Below are positions 1 to 7,730 of a stretch of 64,000 nt of DNA, in pieces. The stretch lies in the IMG/VR virus record IMGVR_UViG_3300042450_002567, positions 1 through 64,000 of that record. One strand, given 5' to 3'. The DNA comes from a virus. Made by a program: the position numbers and the translations under genes. Position 1 is the stretch's first letter, and each line of letters begins with the position of its first letter. The notes below the pieces were generated by a model. It worked only from the letters and a program-made list of their open reading frames with translations. It searched no databases and had not been told where the DNA came from.

Positions 1-1
1 C

Positions 2-145
2 GAAATTTGGTTTCGGGAGGTTCTGGATTGGACGTCACGGGATCAGGTGAGTTGCGGGTATGCTCTTTGGAAATCGGGTCTTGTGCCGGATGTGTTGGAT
101 GAGAGTTTTGATAAGTATGGTTGGGTCTGTATAAACGCCCATTAG
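2..145 (+). CDS. C-terminal fragment of a DUF616-like glycosyltransferase-type protein
   Basis: Open from the window edge to a TAG stop; 47 residues are visible. The stretch reads VLDWTSRDQVSCGYALWKSG, which resembles the RDQ...YALWKSG segment of DUF616 (TOD1/MUCI70-like) putative glycosyltransferases. The start lies outside the window. The family call rests on one short motif from memory; a search with the full gene would decide it. A sugar-modifying enzyme next to a secreted protein would fit host surface modification, but that is inference. Confidence 0.45.
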   Translation, partial: EIWFREVLDWTSRDQVSCGYALWKSGLVPDVLDESFDKYGWVCINAH

Positions 146-213
146 GCTTTTAGTTGTAGTGATATCAGACAAATTTTTTGGCGAAATTCGCATAATATTT
201 AGGAGAGTTTTAA

Positions 214-843
214 ATGAAAAAGATAGTAGCAACGTTAACAATTCTTACCGTCATGTTTGGTGGGGTTAACTTTTCGGTGGGGGCTGAAGAGGATTCGTTT
301 ATCACTGTGGTTCAGGAGTCTGACCCTGTGCAAGGGTTTTGCCTTCCGGCTTTGCTGGCTTTGACTAATAAGGTTTCTTCTTCGGACGATACGTTTGTCA
401 TTACCGTTACGGCTTCTGCGCCTTTGTGTTCTGCGGTTAAAGCTTCTGCTGTGATTTATTCGATGCCGGGTGGAGGGGTTGCTTGGCCTCAAGAACTTTT
501 TGAAGTAGTTCCTTTTACGATTAAGGATGCTGGGGTTACCGAGATTACGTTTAAGAAGGATTGTAACCCTGTGCAGTTTGATGTTGTTACTGGGGTGACT
601 CCTCAGACGATCAGCCCGACAGGTGTGTGGCATGGCCCTATGTTGTTCCCTGTTGATCTGTCGACAGCGCAACAGCATTGGGGGTTTCCTTGCCCGCCGC
701 CCACAACAACAACTACCACAACGGCGTCAACAACAACGACTAGCACCACGACTAGTACCACTATTGGTACCACCACAACAACTCAGGTGCCAGTACAACT
801 AGCCCCAGCGCAAACAGCCACAAACCTGGAGTTCACAGGCTGA
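214..843 (+). CDS. Secreted protein with Thr-rich stalk and FTG C-terminus
   Basis: 209 residues. The N-terminus MKKIVATLTILTVMFGGVNF with a following VGA is a typical Sec signal peptide (two Lys, hydrophobic core, cleavage near residue 24). A globular part of about 130 residues with four Cys follows, then a Thr stretch from about residue 165 to 190, then VPVQLAPAQTATNLEFTG and the stop. The Shine-Dalgarno AGGAGAG lies 7 bases before the ATG. The stalk resembles actinobacterial wall-anchored proteins, but the chain ends at FTG with no membrane anchor or basic tail. The gene at 35378 has the same C-terminal design. Function unknown; likely exported and active at the host surface. The 3' end overlaps the convergent wHTH gene by 11 bases. 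Confidence 0.85.
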   Translation: MKKIVATLTILTVMFGGVNFSVGAEEDSFITVVQESDPVQGFCLPALLALTNKVSSSDDTFVITVTASAPLCSAVKASAVIYSMPGGGVAWPQELFEVVPFTIKDAGVTEITFKKDCNPVQFDVVTGVTPQTISPTGVWHGPMLFPVDLSTAQQHWGFPCPPPTTTTTTTASTTTTSTTTSTTIGTTTTTQVPVQLAPAQTATNLEFTG

Positions 844-1294
844 TATCAGGGGGCTCCTCAGAAACAACAGGGGTGATAGCAGCCAGGAACCTTGATACGT
901 CAGGGTGATTGCACAGGCCTTCAAAAGAAAAATTGTACTGATTACGGCCACCAACTTTTGTTCTTACTACGAGATTAGCCTTTACTAAAGCCGAAATGGC
1001 CATAGTGGCGTTACTTTCAGCGACACCTAACATCACCGAAAGTTCCCGCACCGTCAAATCAGGGTTCTCCATCAAAAGCATCAAAGCCCGACCCTGAGGG
1101 GTCAAAAGCTTCAAAGCGTCCGGTGCCCCATAACTGATAATGCGGTACTCGTCCAAAGTTTTAAGAACTTCCTCCACCACAACCCCAACATTATCGACAC
1201 CATCCAAAGCTTTTTCCAACGGGCGGCGCATCAAATGATCCGGGTTCACCCACTCGCTACTACCAATAAAATCGTTAGGTTCGCTACCCTGCAT
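833..1294 (-). CDS. Winged-helix (MarR/ArsR-like) DNA-binding protein
   Basis: 153 residues. Residues about 72-120 form a winged-helix domain: LTVRELSVMLGVAESNATM is a clear helix-turn-helix, and VVRTKVGGRNQYNFS fits the wing. It is a single gene facing left between two rightward units. There is no Shine-Dalgarno before the ATG; TAGTCT ends 7 bases upstream, so a leaderless transcript is possible. An internal Met at residue 22 is an alternative start. Likely a transcription regulator; its target cannot be told from the sequence. Confidence 0.75.
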   Translation of the reverse strand: MQGSEPNDFIGSSEWVNPDHLMRRPLEKALDGVDNVGVVVEEVLKTLDEYRIISYGAPDALKLLTPQGRALMLLMENPDLTVRELSVMLGVAESNATMAISALVKANLVVRTKVGGRNQYNFSFEGLCNHPDVSRFLAAITPVVSEEPPDISL

Positions 1295-1345
1295 GGAATA
1301 CAGACTACACTGGAAGAGCCACCCACCCGAACCCCAGAGGAAACA

Positions 1346-1570
1346 ATGGTAGCGACCGATAGGCGAACACTGGTCGAAAATCTTGCAGGGGCATCAACGA
1401 TCGCAATAACCGCATGCCTTTACAACGCACTCGCAACACGCCAAAATAGAGCAACCATCTCAACAGGGATCAGATGGGCAGCCAAACAAAAATACGGTCC
1501 AGAAATAACCGGAGCAATAACCGGCATGCTACTAGCCCACTGGTACCTGAAAGGCCACAATGCTAACTGA
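1346..1570 (+). CDS. Small phage protein, unknown
   Basis: 74 residues from the ATG at 1346, chosen because AGAGG precedes it; an upstream ATG in frame at 1235 would overlap the divergent wHTH gene and has no ribosome site. The protein is amphipathic, with hydrophobic stretches ASTIAITACLYNALA and GAITGMLLAHWYLK that could be membrane-associated helices. It is the first gene of the rightward coupled operon 1346-3917. No family recognised. Confidence 0.6.
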   Translation: MVATDRRTLVENLAGASTIAITACLYNALATRQNRATISTGIRWAAKQKYGPEITGAITGMLLAHWYLKGHNAN

Positions 1571-1784
1571 ACAACTCGCCAAACTCGAACAACAAATCCC
1601 AGGAGAATGCAAAGTCTCCGAATTCGCAAAAATCGACCCCGAAAGCGGTGAAGTACTACTTCGCCTACTAGACGGGCGAGTATCAATCCGCAAAATCCAC
1701 CACGCCCTACGAACCGAAAACGTAACCATCGGCAGAGAAACCCTCACCACGCACCGCAACCAAAAATGCGGATGCTACACATGA
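1560..1784 (+). CDS. Small putative DNA-binding protein with Cys-rich tail
   Basis: 74 residues, overlapping the previous gene by 11 bases and the next by 4 (ATGA), so translation is probably coupled. Residues about 40-65 (VSIRKIHHALRTENVTIGRE) look like a helix-turn-helix, and the end HRNQKCGCYT resembles the H-x-C-x-C tails of small phage HTH proteins, perhaps a metal site. A regulatory or terminase-accessory role is possible. Not matched to a named family. Confidence 0.65.
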   Translation: MLTEQLAKLEQQIPGECKVSEFAKIDPESGEVLLRLLDGRVSIRKIHHALRTENVTIGRETLTTHRNQKCGCYT

Positions 1785-3007
1785 AACTCCCCGACAACCT
1801 AAAAGCACTAGAAGCAAAACAAATAGAAGAACCACCAGAACGAACCAAACACATCCCCAAAGGATGGGAACCCGGCGTAACCTGGGAAGGAACCAAAGGG
1901 ACAGTCACCACATCCACCCTAGAACAACCACCAGAAAACTGGGACGACCTCCTCAAAGAACGAGGCCTAGACCCAGAACGATACGAAATAGTCGGAGACA
2001 CCATCAAATGGTGCTCCTACGACGGATGGCGAAGAGACGAAATCGGCGGCGACACCTACAGTGCACTCTGCTTCAGCTACCGGGCAAACATCCGCCTCAA
2101 AACACCCGACACACCACAAGACGAATCGCTCGAACAACTCTACATAGAAGCCCGCAAACAAAAACCCGCCAAATCGAAACGCAAAACAGGCGACGAAACA
2201 TTCGTCGTAGCACTCTCCGACTGGCAATGCGGCAACGCAGACTTCGGCGGAACCAACGAACAAATCCGGGCAATCGCAGCACTACCAGAACAAATCTGCG
2301 ACCAACTAGCAGACCACCGGCGCGCAGGACACAACATCGGAACAGTAGTCATCGCAGGCCTAGGAGACCTAGTAGAAAACACCTGCGACTACTACCCCAA
2401 CCAAGCATTCACAGTCGAACTAGACCGAAGAGAACAAACACGAGTAGTCCGCAGAGGCATCCGAGACATCATCGTCCAAACAGCCAAACACGCCGAACAA
2501 ATCCAAGTCGCAGCAGTACCAGGAAACCACGGCGAAAACCGCAAAAACGGCAAAGCCTACACAACAATCAACGACAACGACGACGTCTCAGTCTTCGAAC
2601 AAGTAGCAGAAATCATCGCAGCAACAGAATCAATCGACAACGTCGGCTTCAGACTAGCCGCATCAGAAATAGCACTAGCAATCCGCGTATCAGGCCAAAC
2701 CATCGCATTCACCCACGGACACACACCCAAACCCAAAAACGGTGCAGTACCCACACTATGGGACTGGTGGACCAAACACGCAATGGGAAGAGCCATCCCA
2801 TCCCTAGCAGACGCAAACATCCTCATCTCAGGACACTTCCACCACCTCAACATCAAAGAACAAGAAGGCCGACTACTACTCATCGCCCCATCCCTAACCA
2901 AAGTAGGCGAATACTGGGCAAACGCCCACGGAACAACAACAGCCGCAGGAACCCTCAGCCTCATCGTCAACGAAGACGGATGGGGAGGACTCAACATACT
3001 CCAATGA
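1781..3007 (+). CDS. Calcineurin-like metallophosphoesterase
   Basis: 408 residues from the ATG at 1781, which overlaps the preceding TGA (ATGA); an in-frame ATG 15 bases upstream lies inside the previous gene. The metal-binding motifs occur in order: SDWQCGN, GLGDLVEN, PGNHGENR, THGHTP and SGHFHH. These are the signature of calcineurin-type phosphoesterases (two-metal phosphatases or nucleases such as Mre11/SbcD). Phage members occur near replication genes, so a DNA or nucleotide phosphoesterase role is likely, but the substrate is not shown. The coding strand is strikingly rich in A and C. A 482-residue frame overlapping it is an Arg/Thr-rich shadow. Confidence 0.9.
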   Translation: MKLPDNLKALEAKQIEEPPERTKHIPKGWEPGVTWEGTKGTVTTSTLEQPPENWDDLLKERGLDPERYEIVGDTIKWCSYDGWRRDEIGGDTYSALCFSYRANIRLKTPDTPQDESLEQLYIEARKQKPAKSKRKTGDETFVVALSDWQCGNADFGGTNEQIRAIAALPEQICDQLADHRRAGHNIGTVVIAGLGDLVENTCDYYPNQAFTVELDRREQTRVVRRGIRDIIVQTAKHAEQIQVAAVPGNHGENRKNGKAYTTINDNDDVSVFEQVAEIIAATESIDNVGFRLAASEIALAIRVSGQTIAFTHGHTPKPKNGAVPTLWDWWTKHAMGRAIPSLADANILISGHFHHLNIKEQEGRLLLIAPSLTKVGEYWANAHGTTTAAGTLSLIVNEDGWGGLNILQ

Positions 3008-3312
3008 CAACACCAACAGAAAAAACACAATCAATACTAGACCACGCCTGGGAAACAACAAAACCCAAACACGGCACAGCAACCCTAGTAGAAATCCTAT
3101 GGATAGACGCAGCCTCACTAGGAGCCTCATCCTGGGAAGACCCAGACACCACACACAACATCCAACCCCCCAAAGCACTCACCATCGGCTACCTATGGGA
3201 AAAAACCGACACATACATTAAAGTAATCGCATCCCTCACAGGACAACAACACGGAAACGGAATAGTCATCCCAATAGGATGCATCCACCAAATCAGAACA
3301 ATCCGCAAATAA
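3004..3312 (+). CDS. Conserved actinophage protein, small beta-rich
   Basis: 102 residues, ATGA overlap with the phosphoesterase gene. It contains LVEILWIDAASLG, a central LTIGYLWEKTDTYIKV and the end VIPIGCIHQIRTI. This layout (value-type strand, glycine-tyrosine, then pilot Pro-x-Gly-Cys-Ile) is familiar from small actinophage proteins of unknown function and suggests an SH3-like or small beta-barrel fold. It lies inside a coupled operon with the phosphoesterase and WhiB. No activity is predicted. Confidence 0.75.
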   Translation: MTTPTEKTQSILDHAWETTKPKHGTATLVEILWIDAASLGASSWEDPDTTHNIQPPKALTIGYLWEKTDTYIKVIASLTGQQHGNGIVIPIGCIHQIRTIRK

Positions 3313-3372
3313 CCTCCACGAAAAGAAAACAACACCCAAAATGACCAACACACGGGAACACGGAACAACACT

Positions 3373-3729
3373 ATGAACCCGTTAACAAACATAAACAAAA
3401 AACACCACACCACAAACACACCCAAAACTGATATACACACAAAAGCCCACAAAGACCACTGGACAGAACAAGCCAACTGCAAAGGCAAACAAAACAAATT
3501 CTTCCCCAAACAACACAAAGACATCTCATACATCACCGAAGCAAGAGCAATATGCAAACAATGCCCAGTACTCCGACAATGTAGAGACTACGCACTCGAA
3601 TTCCCAGCAGCAGACATGCACGGCGTGTGGGCCATGATGACCTCCAGGCAGATAGACAAAGAGCAGAAACGCCTTGGCATCAGACCCTCTAGGACTACTA
3701 TCGCCGGGGTATGGGGGGATAACCGGTGA
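3373..3729 (+). CDS. WhiB-like Fe-S regulator
   Basis: 118 residues. The WhiB cysteines are present: Cys in QANCKGK, then the CKQCPVLRQC triplet, giving the C-x(n)-C-x2-C-x5-C pattern that binds a 4Fe-4S cluster. HGVWAMMTS replaces the usual G[VI]WGG turn. The basic tail after it could bind DNA or the sigma factor. WhiB proteins of actinobacteria and their phages bind the primary sigma factor region 4, so this copy could redirect host RNA polymerase. It begins 60 bases after the previous stop; the weakly conserved N-terminal 25 residues make the exact start uncertain. Confidence 0.85.
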   Translation: MNPLTNINKKHHTTNTPKTDIHTKAHKDHWTEQANCKGKQNKFFPKQHKDISYITEARAICKQCPVLRQCRDYALEFPAADMHGVWAMMTSRQIDKEQKRLGIRPSRTTIAGVWGDNR

Positions 3730-3917
3730 AACAGCAGAAGGTCACCATGTACCGTGTGGATCTCCCTGGGGGTGGCGAGTTTTTGTCTGGGTCCAGGGTT
3801 CGGGCTGAGGAGAAGGCTGATGAGGTGGGTGGTGTGGTTGTGAGGGTGGTGTCTGTTTTGCCTCCTGGGGGGTCTCAGGTGGTGCGTGAGGGTCGTCGGG
3901 GTGGGTGTGGTTGTTAG
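3726..3917 (+). CDS. Small basic protein with CGC tail
   Basis: 63 residues from a GTG that overlaps the WhiB stop (GTGA), which is the only strong argument for this gene besides the open frame. Short strand-like segments (KVTMYRVDLPGGGEFLSG) are followed by a basic end GRRGGCGC. Base composition shifts from A/C-rich upstream to G/T-rich here. Last gene of the rightward operon. Function unknown. Confidence 0.55.
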   Translation: MKQQKVTMYRVDLPGGGEFLSGSRVRAEEKADEVGGVVVRVVSVLPPGGSQVVREGRRGGCGC

Positions 3918-3962
3918 GTTGTTACTAATTTGATGTTGGTTAGTAGGAGATTAGTAGTTGGG

Positions 3963-4031
3963 TTTTGTGACTGTGTGTGGGTTTTTGTGACGGTGTGTGG
4001 TTTTTGTTGGAAGTTTTGTGACGGTGTGTGG
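3963..4031. repeat. Three 18-bp direct repeats, iteron-like
   Basis: TTTTGTGACNGTGTGTGG occurs at 3963-3980, 3983-4000 and 4014-4031; the first copy has T where the other two have G. Start-to-start distances are 20 and 31 bp, close to two and three helical turns, so a protein would meet them on one face. They lie in the gap 3918-4132 between convergent operons, where no promoter is needed. An origin iteron cluster or a protein-binding site is possible. No gene is seen in this gap. Confidence 0.7.
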
Positions 4032-4132
4032 TTTTATGGGGTGGGGCCACGGGCGGGTAAGTTCGGTTTGGTCACTGTGAGTGAGATGTTAACGGTACTG
4101 AATGTTTACACAGGTGAAAACTATGCGAGTCC

Positions 4133-4483
4133 TCAGGTGAGACGGATGCCGCATGTCTGGCACCATTGACAGCTCATATCAGCTGTCAACCTGTTACCGT
4201 TCACAGCGTCACAGTCGGTGGCCAACTGACCACAGGGGCCCATAAGAGTTTCCCCAGATAAGTACGCCCTCAGCACATCCACATGCGTAGGCAACGGAGC
4301 CAGGGGTGCTGGTGCGGGCATGCCGTCTCTGAGCATGTTCTGGATGGCTTGCAACAGCCAGGCGTTGAGGCTGACGTTTGAGCTCTCAGCGTTGTCGATG
4401 ACCTGGTTCTTAAGCTTCCCAGGTAGTCTGATCTGTAGGTACACTTGCCCTTCGGTCGTAGCCCTCTCAGGAACCCGACTCAC
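4133..4483 (-). CDS. Ribbon-helix-helix protein with Cys-rich C-terminus
   Basis: 116 residues. Residues 13-52 (beta strand QVYLQIRLPGKLKNQVI, then SLNAWLLQAIQNML) match the Arc/CopG ribbon-helix-helix fold. A Pro/Ala linker leads to a tail with CGQLATDC and SCQWCQTCG, whose Cys pairs could bind zinc. It is the last gene of the leftward replication operon and overlaps its upstream neighbour by ATGA. Likely a small repressor; paired with two more RHH genes upstream. Confidence 0.75.
   Translation of the reverse strand: MSRVPERATTEGQVYLQIRLPGKLKNQVIDNAESSNVSLNAWLLQAIQNMLRDGMPAPAPLAPLPTHVDVLRAYLSGETLMGPCGQLATDCDAVNGNRLTADMSCQWCQTCGIRLT
4166..4189. repeat. Perfect 9-bp inverted repeat inside a gene end
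   Basis: TTGACAGCT and AGCTGTCAA flank CATATC. It lies inside the 3' end of the RHH gene ending at 4133 and 135 bp from the iteron-like repeats. It could be an operator, a transcript hairpin or a strand-exchange site. Confidence 0.6.
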
Positions 4484-4647
4484 CTAGAACGCTCTATAAG
4501 CATAATCATATATTCGTTAATAGAAATATCCAGGGCTTCTGATTGTTCTATCAGGTGTGTTTTGACTGCTGCCGGGACTCTCAGGGTTATCGCACAGATT
4601 TCTTTTGTCGGGGCTTCTGGGGGTCGGCCTGGTCTGCGGGGCATCAT
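4480..4647 (-). CDS. Small RHH protein with AT-hook-like N-terminus
   Basis: About 55 residues from the ATG at 4647, whose ATGA overlaps the upstream stop; a longer start at 4665 is also open. PRRPGRPP near the start is an AT-hook-like element. ICAITLRVPAAVKTHLIEQS and SINEYMIMLIERS fit a ribbon-helix-helix core. It lies between two larger RHH genes, suggesting duplication. Probably a DNA-binding regulator. Confidence 0.7.
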   Translation of the reverse strand: MMPRRPGRPPEAPTKEICAITLRVPAAVKTHLIEQSEALDISINEYMIMLIERSR

Positions 4648-4967
4648 CGGAGTTGTTTCCCGCATTTGAGGCAGTATTCGTGGCGGATGTTCCAGCGTCT
4701 CATGTTTTGTGGGTGGGAGCAGTCGAGGATTTCGTCGGCAGCCCCGTTGACGAGGTCTCTGATGAAGTCTGAGACTGGTTTGCCTGAGTGTTCTGCGGCT
4801 TGTTTCCAGCGGTCCCGGGTTTCTGTGGTTACTCTTACGAGGATTTGTGCTTGGGCGGGGCTGCCTTTTTTGCCTGGTTTGCTTATGGTGGGGTTTAGGG
4901 TTTCGGCGACTTTGTCCATTGCGGGACCCAGGTTGTCGTTGTAGATGACGGGTTCGTCGGGGCTCAT
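4644..4967 (-). CDS. Ribbon-helix-helix protein with zinc-ribbon-like tail
   Basis: 107 residues. The core QILVRVTTETRDRWKQAA followed by KPVSDFIRDLVNGAA is RHH-like. The tail has CSHPQNMRRW and YCLKCGKQLR, giving C-x-H and C-x2-C candidate zinc ligands; the gene at 4483 ends the same way (CxxCGxxL). Its start overlaps the stop of the HTH gene upstream by ATGA. An upstream extension in the same frame to 5336 is a shadow of that gene. Confidence 0.8.
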   Translation of the reverse strand: MSPDEPVIYNDNLGPAMDKVAETLNPTISKPGKKGSPAQAQILVRVTTETRDRWKQAAEHSGKPVSDFIRDLVNGAADEILDCSHPQNMRRWNIRHEYCLKCGKQLR

Positions 4968-5569
4968 GTTTCCTCTTGTTCTACTTGTTCTACAATTTCG
5001 GCGTCTTCTACATCTACCGGGGCTTCTATTGCTAGGAGGTGTTCTACGGAATCGTCCATAACTCCGGCTTGGATCATGAGGCCGAGGAGTTGGCGTGCTT
5101 CGTTTTCGGGGCTGAACGTTGTGATGCTTTCGGCTTGTTGAGCCCCGTGTAGTTGGGGTGTGTTGACTTGGGGTACGTCGACTCTGATGTCCATTTTGGA
5201 TGCTTGTTCTAGTCCCATAAGTTTTGCTCTGCTCGCCATGATCGCCAGAACTTGCTGTGTGGCCCTTATATCGGGTTCTAACGTGACTTCGGAGCCGTCG
5301 TCGGTAGTTACCCGTCTCATCTGTGTGAGGGGCCACAGGGCTTTCTGGAGGGAGTCCAGGCGTTCTAGTTCCATTCGTAGGACTTCTGGGTAGGCGAGCA
5401 TGGCTTGCCGGTTGAGTTGTTCTAGTTGGCGTTGTAACGCGGATCTGACTGCGCCTAGTCCGATGCGGAATCGTTTGGCGATTTCGGATTCTGATGCTCC
5501 GGCTTTTTTCATTTGGAGGATCATGAGATCCCGCTCTGCGAGGAATTCTCTTGACATGGCGTCAGACAT
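4964..5569 (-). CDS. HTH protein, possible terminase small subunit
   Basis: 201 residues. Residues about 20-47 (KKAGASESEIAKRFRIGLGA) form a helix-turn-helix; a long helical part with LERLDSLQKALWPLTQ and IRATQQVLAIMASRAKLMGL resembles phage terminase small subunits and related proteins. The acidic end is likely flexible. Against a terminase role: terL is on the - strand near 53 kb, almost the whole window away, whereas here the neighbours are the primase and RHH genes. It may instead be a replication-linked DNA-binding protein; the packaging call is moderate. Confidence 0.6.
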   Translation of the reverse strand: MSDAMSREFLAERDLMILQMKKAGASESEIAKRFRIGLGAVRSALQRQLEQLNRQAMLAYPEVLRMELERLDSLQKALWPLTQMRRVTTDDGSEVTLEPDIRATQQVLAIMASRAKLMGLEQASKMDIRVDVPQVNTPQLHGAQQAESITTFSPENEARQLLGLMIQAGVMDDSVEHLLAIEAPVDVEDAEIVEQVEQEET

Positions 5570-5583
5570 GATCAGAGTTTACA

Positions 5584-7290
5584 TCAATTGTCGCCGGTTG
5601 TCGAATACTCTAAAGCTTCGAATGGGAGTGTCGATCCCCACCGCATTTTGGTTGGCCAGTGGCGGACGTCCCGTGAGCCTCGGAAAGTGCCAATCTTAAA
5701 ATGGTTTACTTCAGCTGAGGTGAGATCGGGTTCGATTGTCAAACCGAATTCGGGCCAGCGGGACCACACAGCGGAACCGAAGGGGCGCATGTCTCTGCCA
5801 CCGGAACCGCCTAGCGGGGCGTGGTGTTCTAACCAGAGTGCACAGTCGTATGTCCACCTGATGTAGTCAAGATATTTGGCTACTGCGACTGCGACCGATT
5901 CGGATGTTTTGCCGCCTGGATCGATAAACGATTTGTACAGGGGCCCCAGGACTAGCAGGTCTGGTTGGGTTCGTTCGATGGTTTCTTCTAGGAGGATGCG
6001 GTCTGCTGCTTCGAGGAGATTCATCCCGTCGGGTTTCATGAGGAGGTGTGCGTTGATTGGGGCTCCTTTGTGGGGCCGGTAGTGTTCTGCTGCTGCAACA
6101 ATCTTCCTGGACATTCTCCTGATAATTCTTTCAGGGTTTTCGAGGTCGACGAACAGTGTTCTGATGGGGGCCATCCCTGATCGGGTGAATGGCTGTATCC
6201 CTGCTGCGGTACAAATCGCAATTTGACGGGCAAGAGTTGTTTTACCTACACCTTCGGCGGCGACGACGATCACTCGTTCTTGCCGTTCGAGAACCCCTGG
6301 GATAACCCAATCATATTTGTCGTCTTCAATTTCGTTTACGAAGTCAGTCCAGGTGACAAGCCTGCCATCCTGCTGAATGCCATCTACCTCGGCACGATCA
6401 ATCAGGTTCCTGGCTCTCATCAATTTGGATGTGAGCGGGGCGTCGGACTTTACGAGGTCTGCGATCCCCCTGGCGATCTCACTGAACTCGTCAGTCCCGG
6501 TGGGGATTTCAATTTGGGTTTCTCCGGGACGGGCAAGCGGTGCCATGTCGGCTAGGTCGCCCCGGTGAACGTGAATAAAATCGTAAGCATCTTTGCCTTG
6601 CGGGGCTGAGACGACAATGACTTTCTCGACAGCCCCGACGATGGCGTCGTGTACGGCCCATGCGTGCTCAGTCCCGATGGGGTCGTTATCTGCGACGATA
6701 ACTACCCTGCGAGCCCCGGCAATTTGGGCTGTGTGGATTGGTTTCCATTTGCCAGCCCCGTCGGGCATTGTTGTTCCGCACCGTCCCGCTTCGGTTACTG
6801 CGTCGACATCTTTTTCGCCTTCGCATACCCAGATGTCGGCACGGTCGGAGATGGCTTGTTTGACTGCGGGTAGACGGTAGAGGACGGGGTCAGCCCCGGC
6901 GCGCCCTGAGACCCATTCGTTTCCTTCTGGGTGTTGCTGCCGGAAAGTTTTTTTACCTGCACTGTCTTTGAATCGGAGTTTGCGGAAAAGGACTTCGCCT
7001 TCTTCGTTGGTGTACAGGTAGGTGTTGGTGAGCGTGAGGGTTTCTCGTGGCTCTGATTTCTTTTCGTAGAGGTCTGTCATGGTTAGTCCTATTGAGTCGC
7101 AGATTTGGTTGGTGTCGCAGCCGCCGTTACCGCGGTGGCAGTTAAGTAGAACCCTGTTGTCTCGGCCTATTCCGATGGAAAGGCTGGGGTTGTCGTCGTC
7201 GTTACGGCACGGGCATTTTGCTGACCATGCTGATTCTCCAACTTTTTTCACTCCTTGGAGGCTAGTTAGTACTGTGTCTATTGGGTTCAT
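5584..7290 (-). CDS. Primase-helicase: CHC2-like zinc finger, Toprim, RepA-type ATPase
   Basis: 568 residues. Residues about 22-60 carry AKCPCRNDDDNPSLSI and LLNCHRGNGGC, a CHC2-like primase zinc site. Residues about 150-205 carry VCEGEKDVDAV and VVIVADNDPIG, the Toprim catalytic motifs. A P-loop AAEGVGKTTLAR lies near residue 350, with LFVDLENP and LLVLGPLYKSF as further ATPase strands, matching RepA/AAA_25 helicases. It should make primers and unwind DNA at the phage fork. It is the largest gene of the replication operon and overlaps the upstream loader-like gene by ATGA. Confidence 0.9.
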   Translation of the reverse strand: MNPIDTVLTSLQGVKKVGESAWSAKCPCRNDDDNPSLSIGIGRDNRVLLNCHRGNGGCDTNQICDSIGLTMTDLYEKKSEPRETLTLTNTYLYTNEEGEVLFRKLRFKDSAGKKTFRQQHPEGNEWVSGRAGADPVLYRLPAVKQAISDRADIWVCEGEKDVDAVTEAGRCGTTMPDGAGKWKPIHTAQIAGARRVVIVADNDPIGTEHAWAVHDAIVGAVEKVIVVSAPQGKDAYDFIHVHRGDLADMAPLARPGETQIEIPTGTDEFSEIARGIADLVKSDAPLTSKLMRARNLIDRAEVDGIQQDGRLVTWTDFVNEIEDDKYDWVIPGVLERQERVIVVAAEGVGKTTLARQIAICTAAGIQPFTRSGMAPIRTLFVDLENPERIIRRMSRKIVAAAEHYRPHKGAPINAHLLMKPDGMNLLEAADRILLEETIERTQPDLLVLGPLYKSFIDPGGKTSESVAVAVAKYLDYIRWTYDCALWLEHHAPLGGSGGRDMRPFGSAVWSRWPEFGLTIEPDLTSAEVNHFKIGTFRGSRDVRHWPTKMRWGSTLPFEALEYSTTGDN

Positions 7291-7730
7291 AGTCCCGTTA
7301 TCTCTGCTTCCCAGGCGTTGACGGTTTCGGTGTAGGTGTTGAGGAAGAACTCTCTGTCAGCCCCGGTGTTGAGATCGGCGACGGACCCAATCTTGTTTAT
7401 TGTAGCTAGGGTAAGTGGGTGGACTGCCGGGGCGTTGTTTCCGGTGAGGAGCGACTGGCGAAGCTTCTGCGCTTCGTTCCATGCTTCGGCCTTTGTCGGG
7501 GCTTCTCTGCCTTTGAGGAGCACTTTGCGGCGCACTGTCCCTGGTCGGGGCTTGTAGCCGTCTGCCGTGATGAGGTCGTTGACAGTTTGTGCTACGAGGT
7601 CCCGTTCGATGTCGCTGAGGATTTCGAACCATGCGGCGTAGGTTTGTTTGCGTTCTTCTGGGTTTTCGGGTCGGGACCCCCATGATGCCCAGACGCGTTC
7701 GACGATTGCGACTGTTTCTTCTTTGTTCAT
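7287..7730 (-). CDS. Replication loader / G39P-like protein
   Basis: 147 residues from ATG 7730, which shares one base with the upstream TAA. Helical N-terminus VERVWASWGSRPENPEERKQ then YAAWFEILSDIERDLVAQTV and RPGTVRRKVL, which resemble phage helicase-loader proteins of the G39P/replisome-organiser type (a helix bundle followed by a Pro-x-Thr-x-x-x-Arg turn). Position just upstream of the primase-helicase supports a loader or partner role. The longer frame to 7976 overlaps the upstream gene and is not used. Confidence 0.65.
   Translation of the reverse strand: MNKEETVAIVERVWASWGSRPENPEERKQTYAAWFEILSDIERDLVAQTVNDLITADGYKPRPGTVRRKVLLKGREAPTKAEAWNEAQKLRQSLLTGNNAPAVHPLTLATINKIGSVADLNTGADREFFLNTYTETVNAWEAEITGL

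Noticed and set aside
1864-3312. 482-residue Arg/Thr-rich frame over the phosphoesterase gene
   Set aside because: Low-complexity shadow of the A/C-rich phosphoesterase frame; only its last 102 residues (from 3004) are a real gene.
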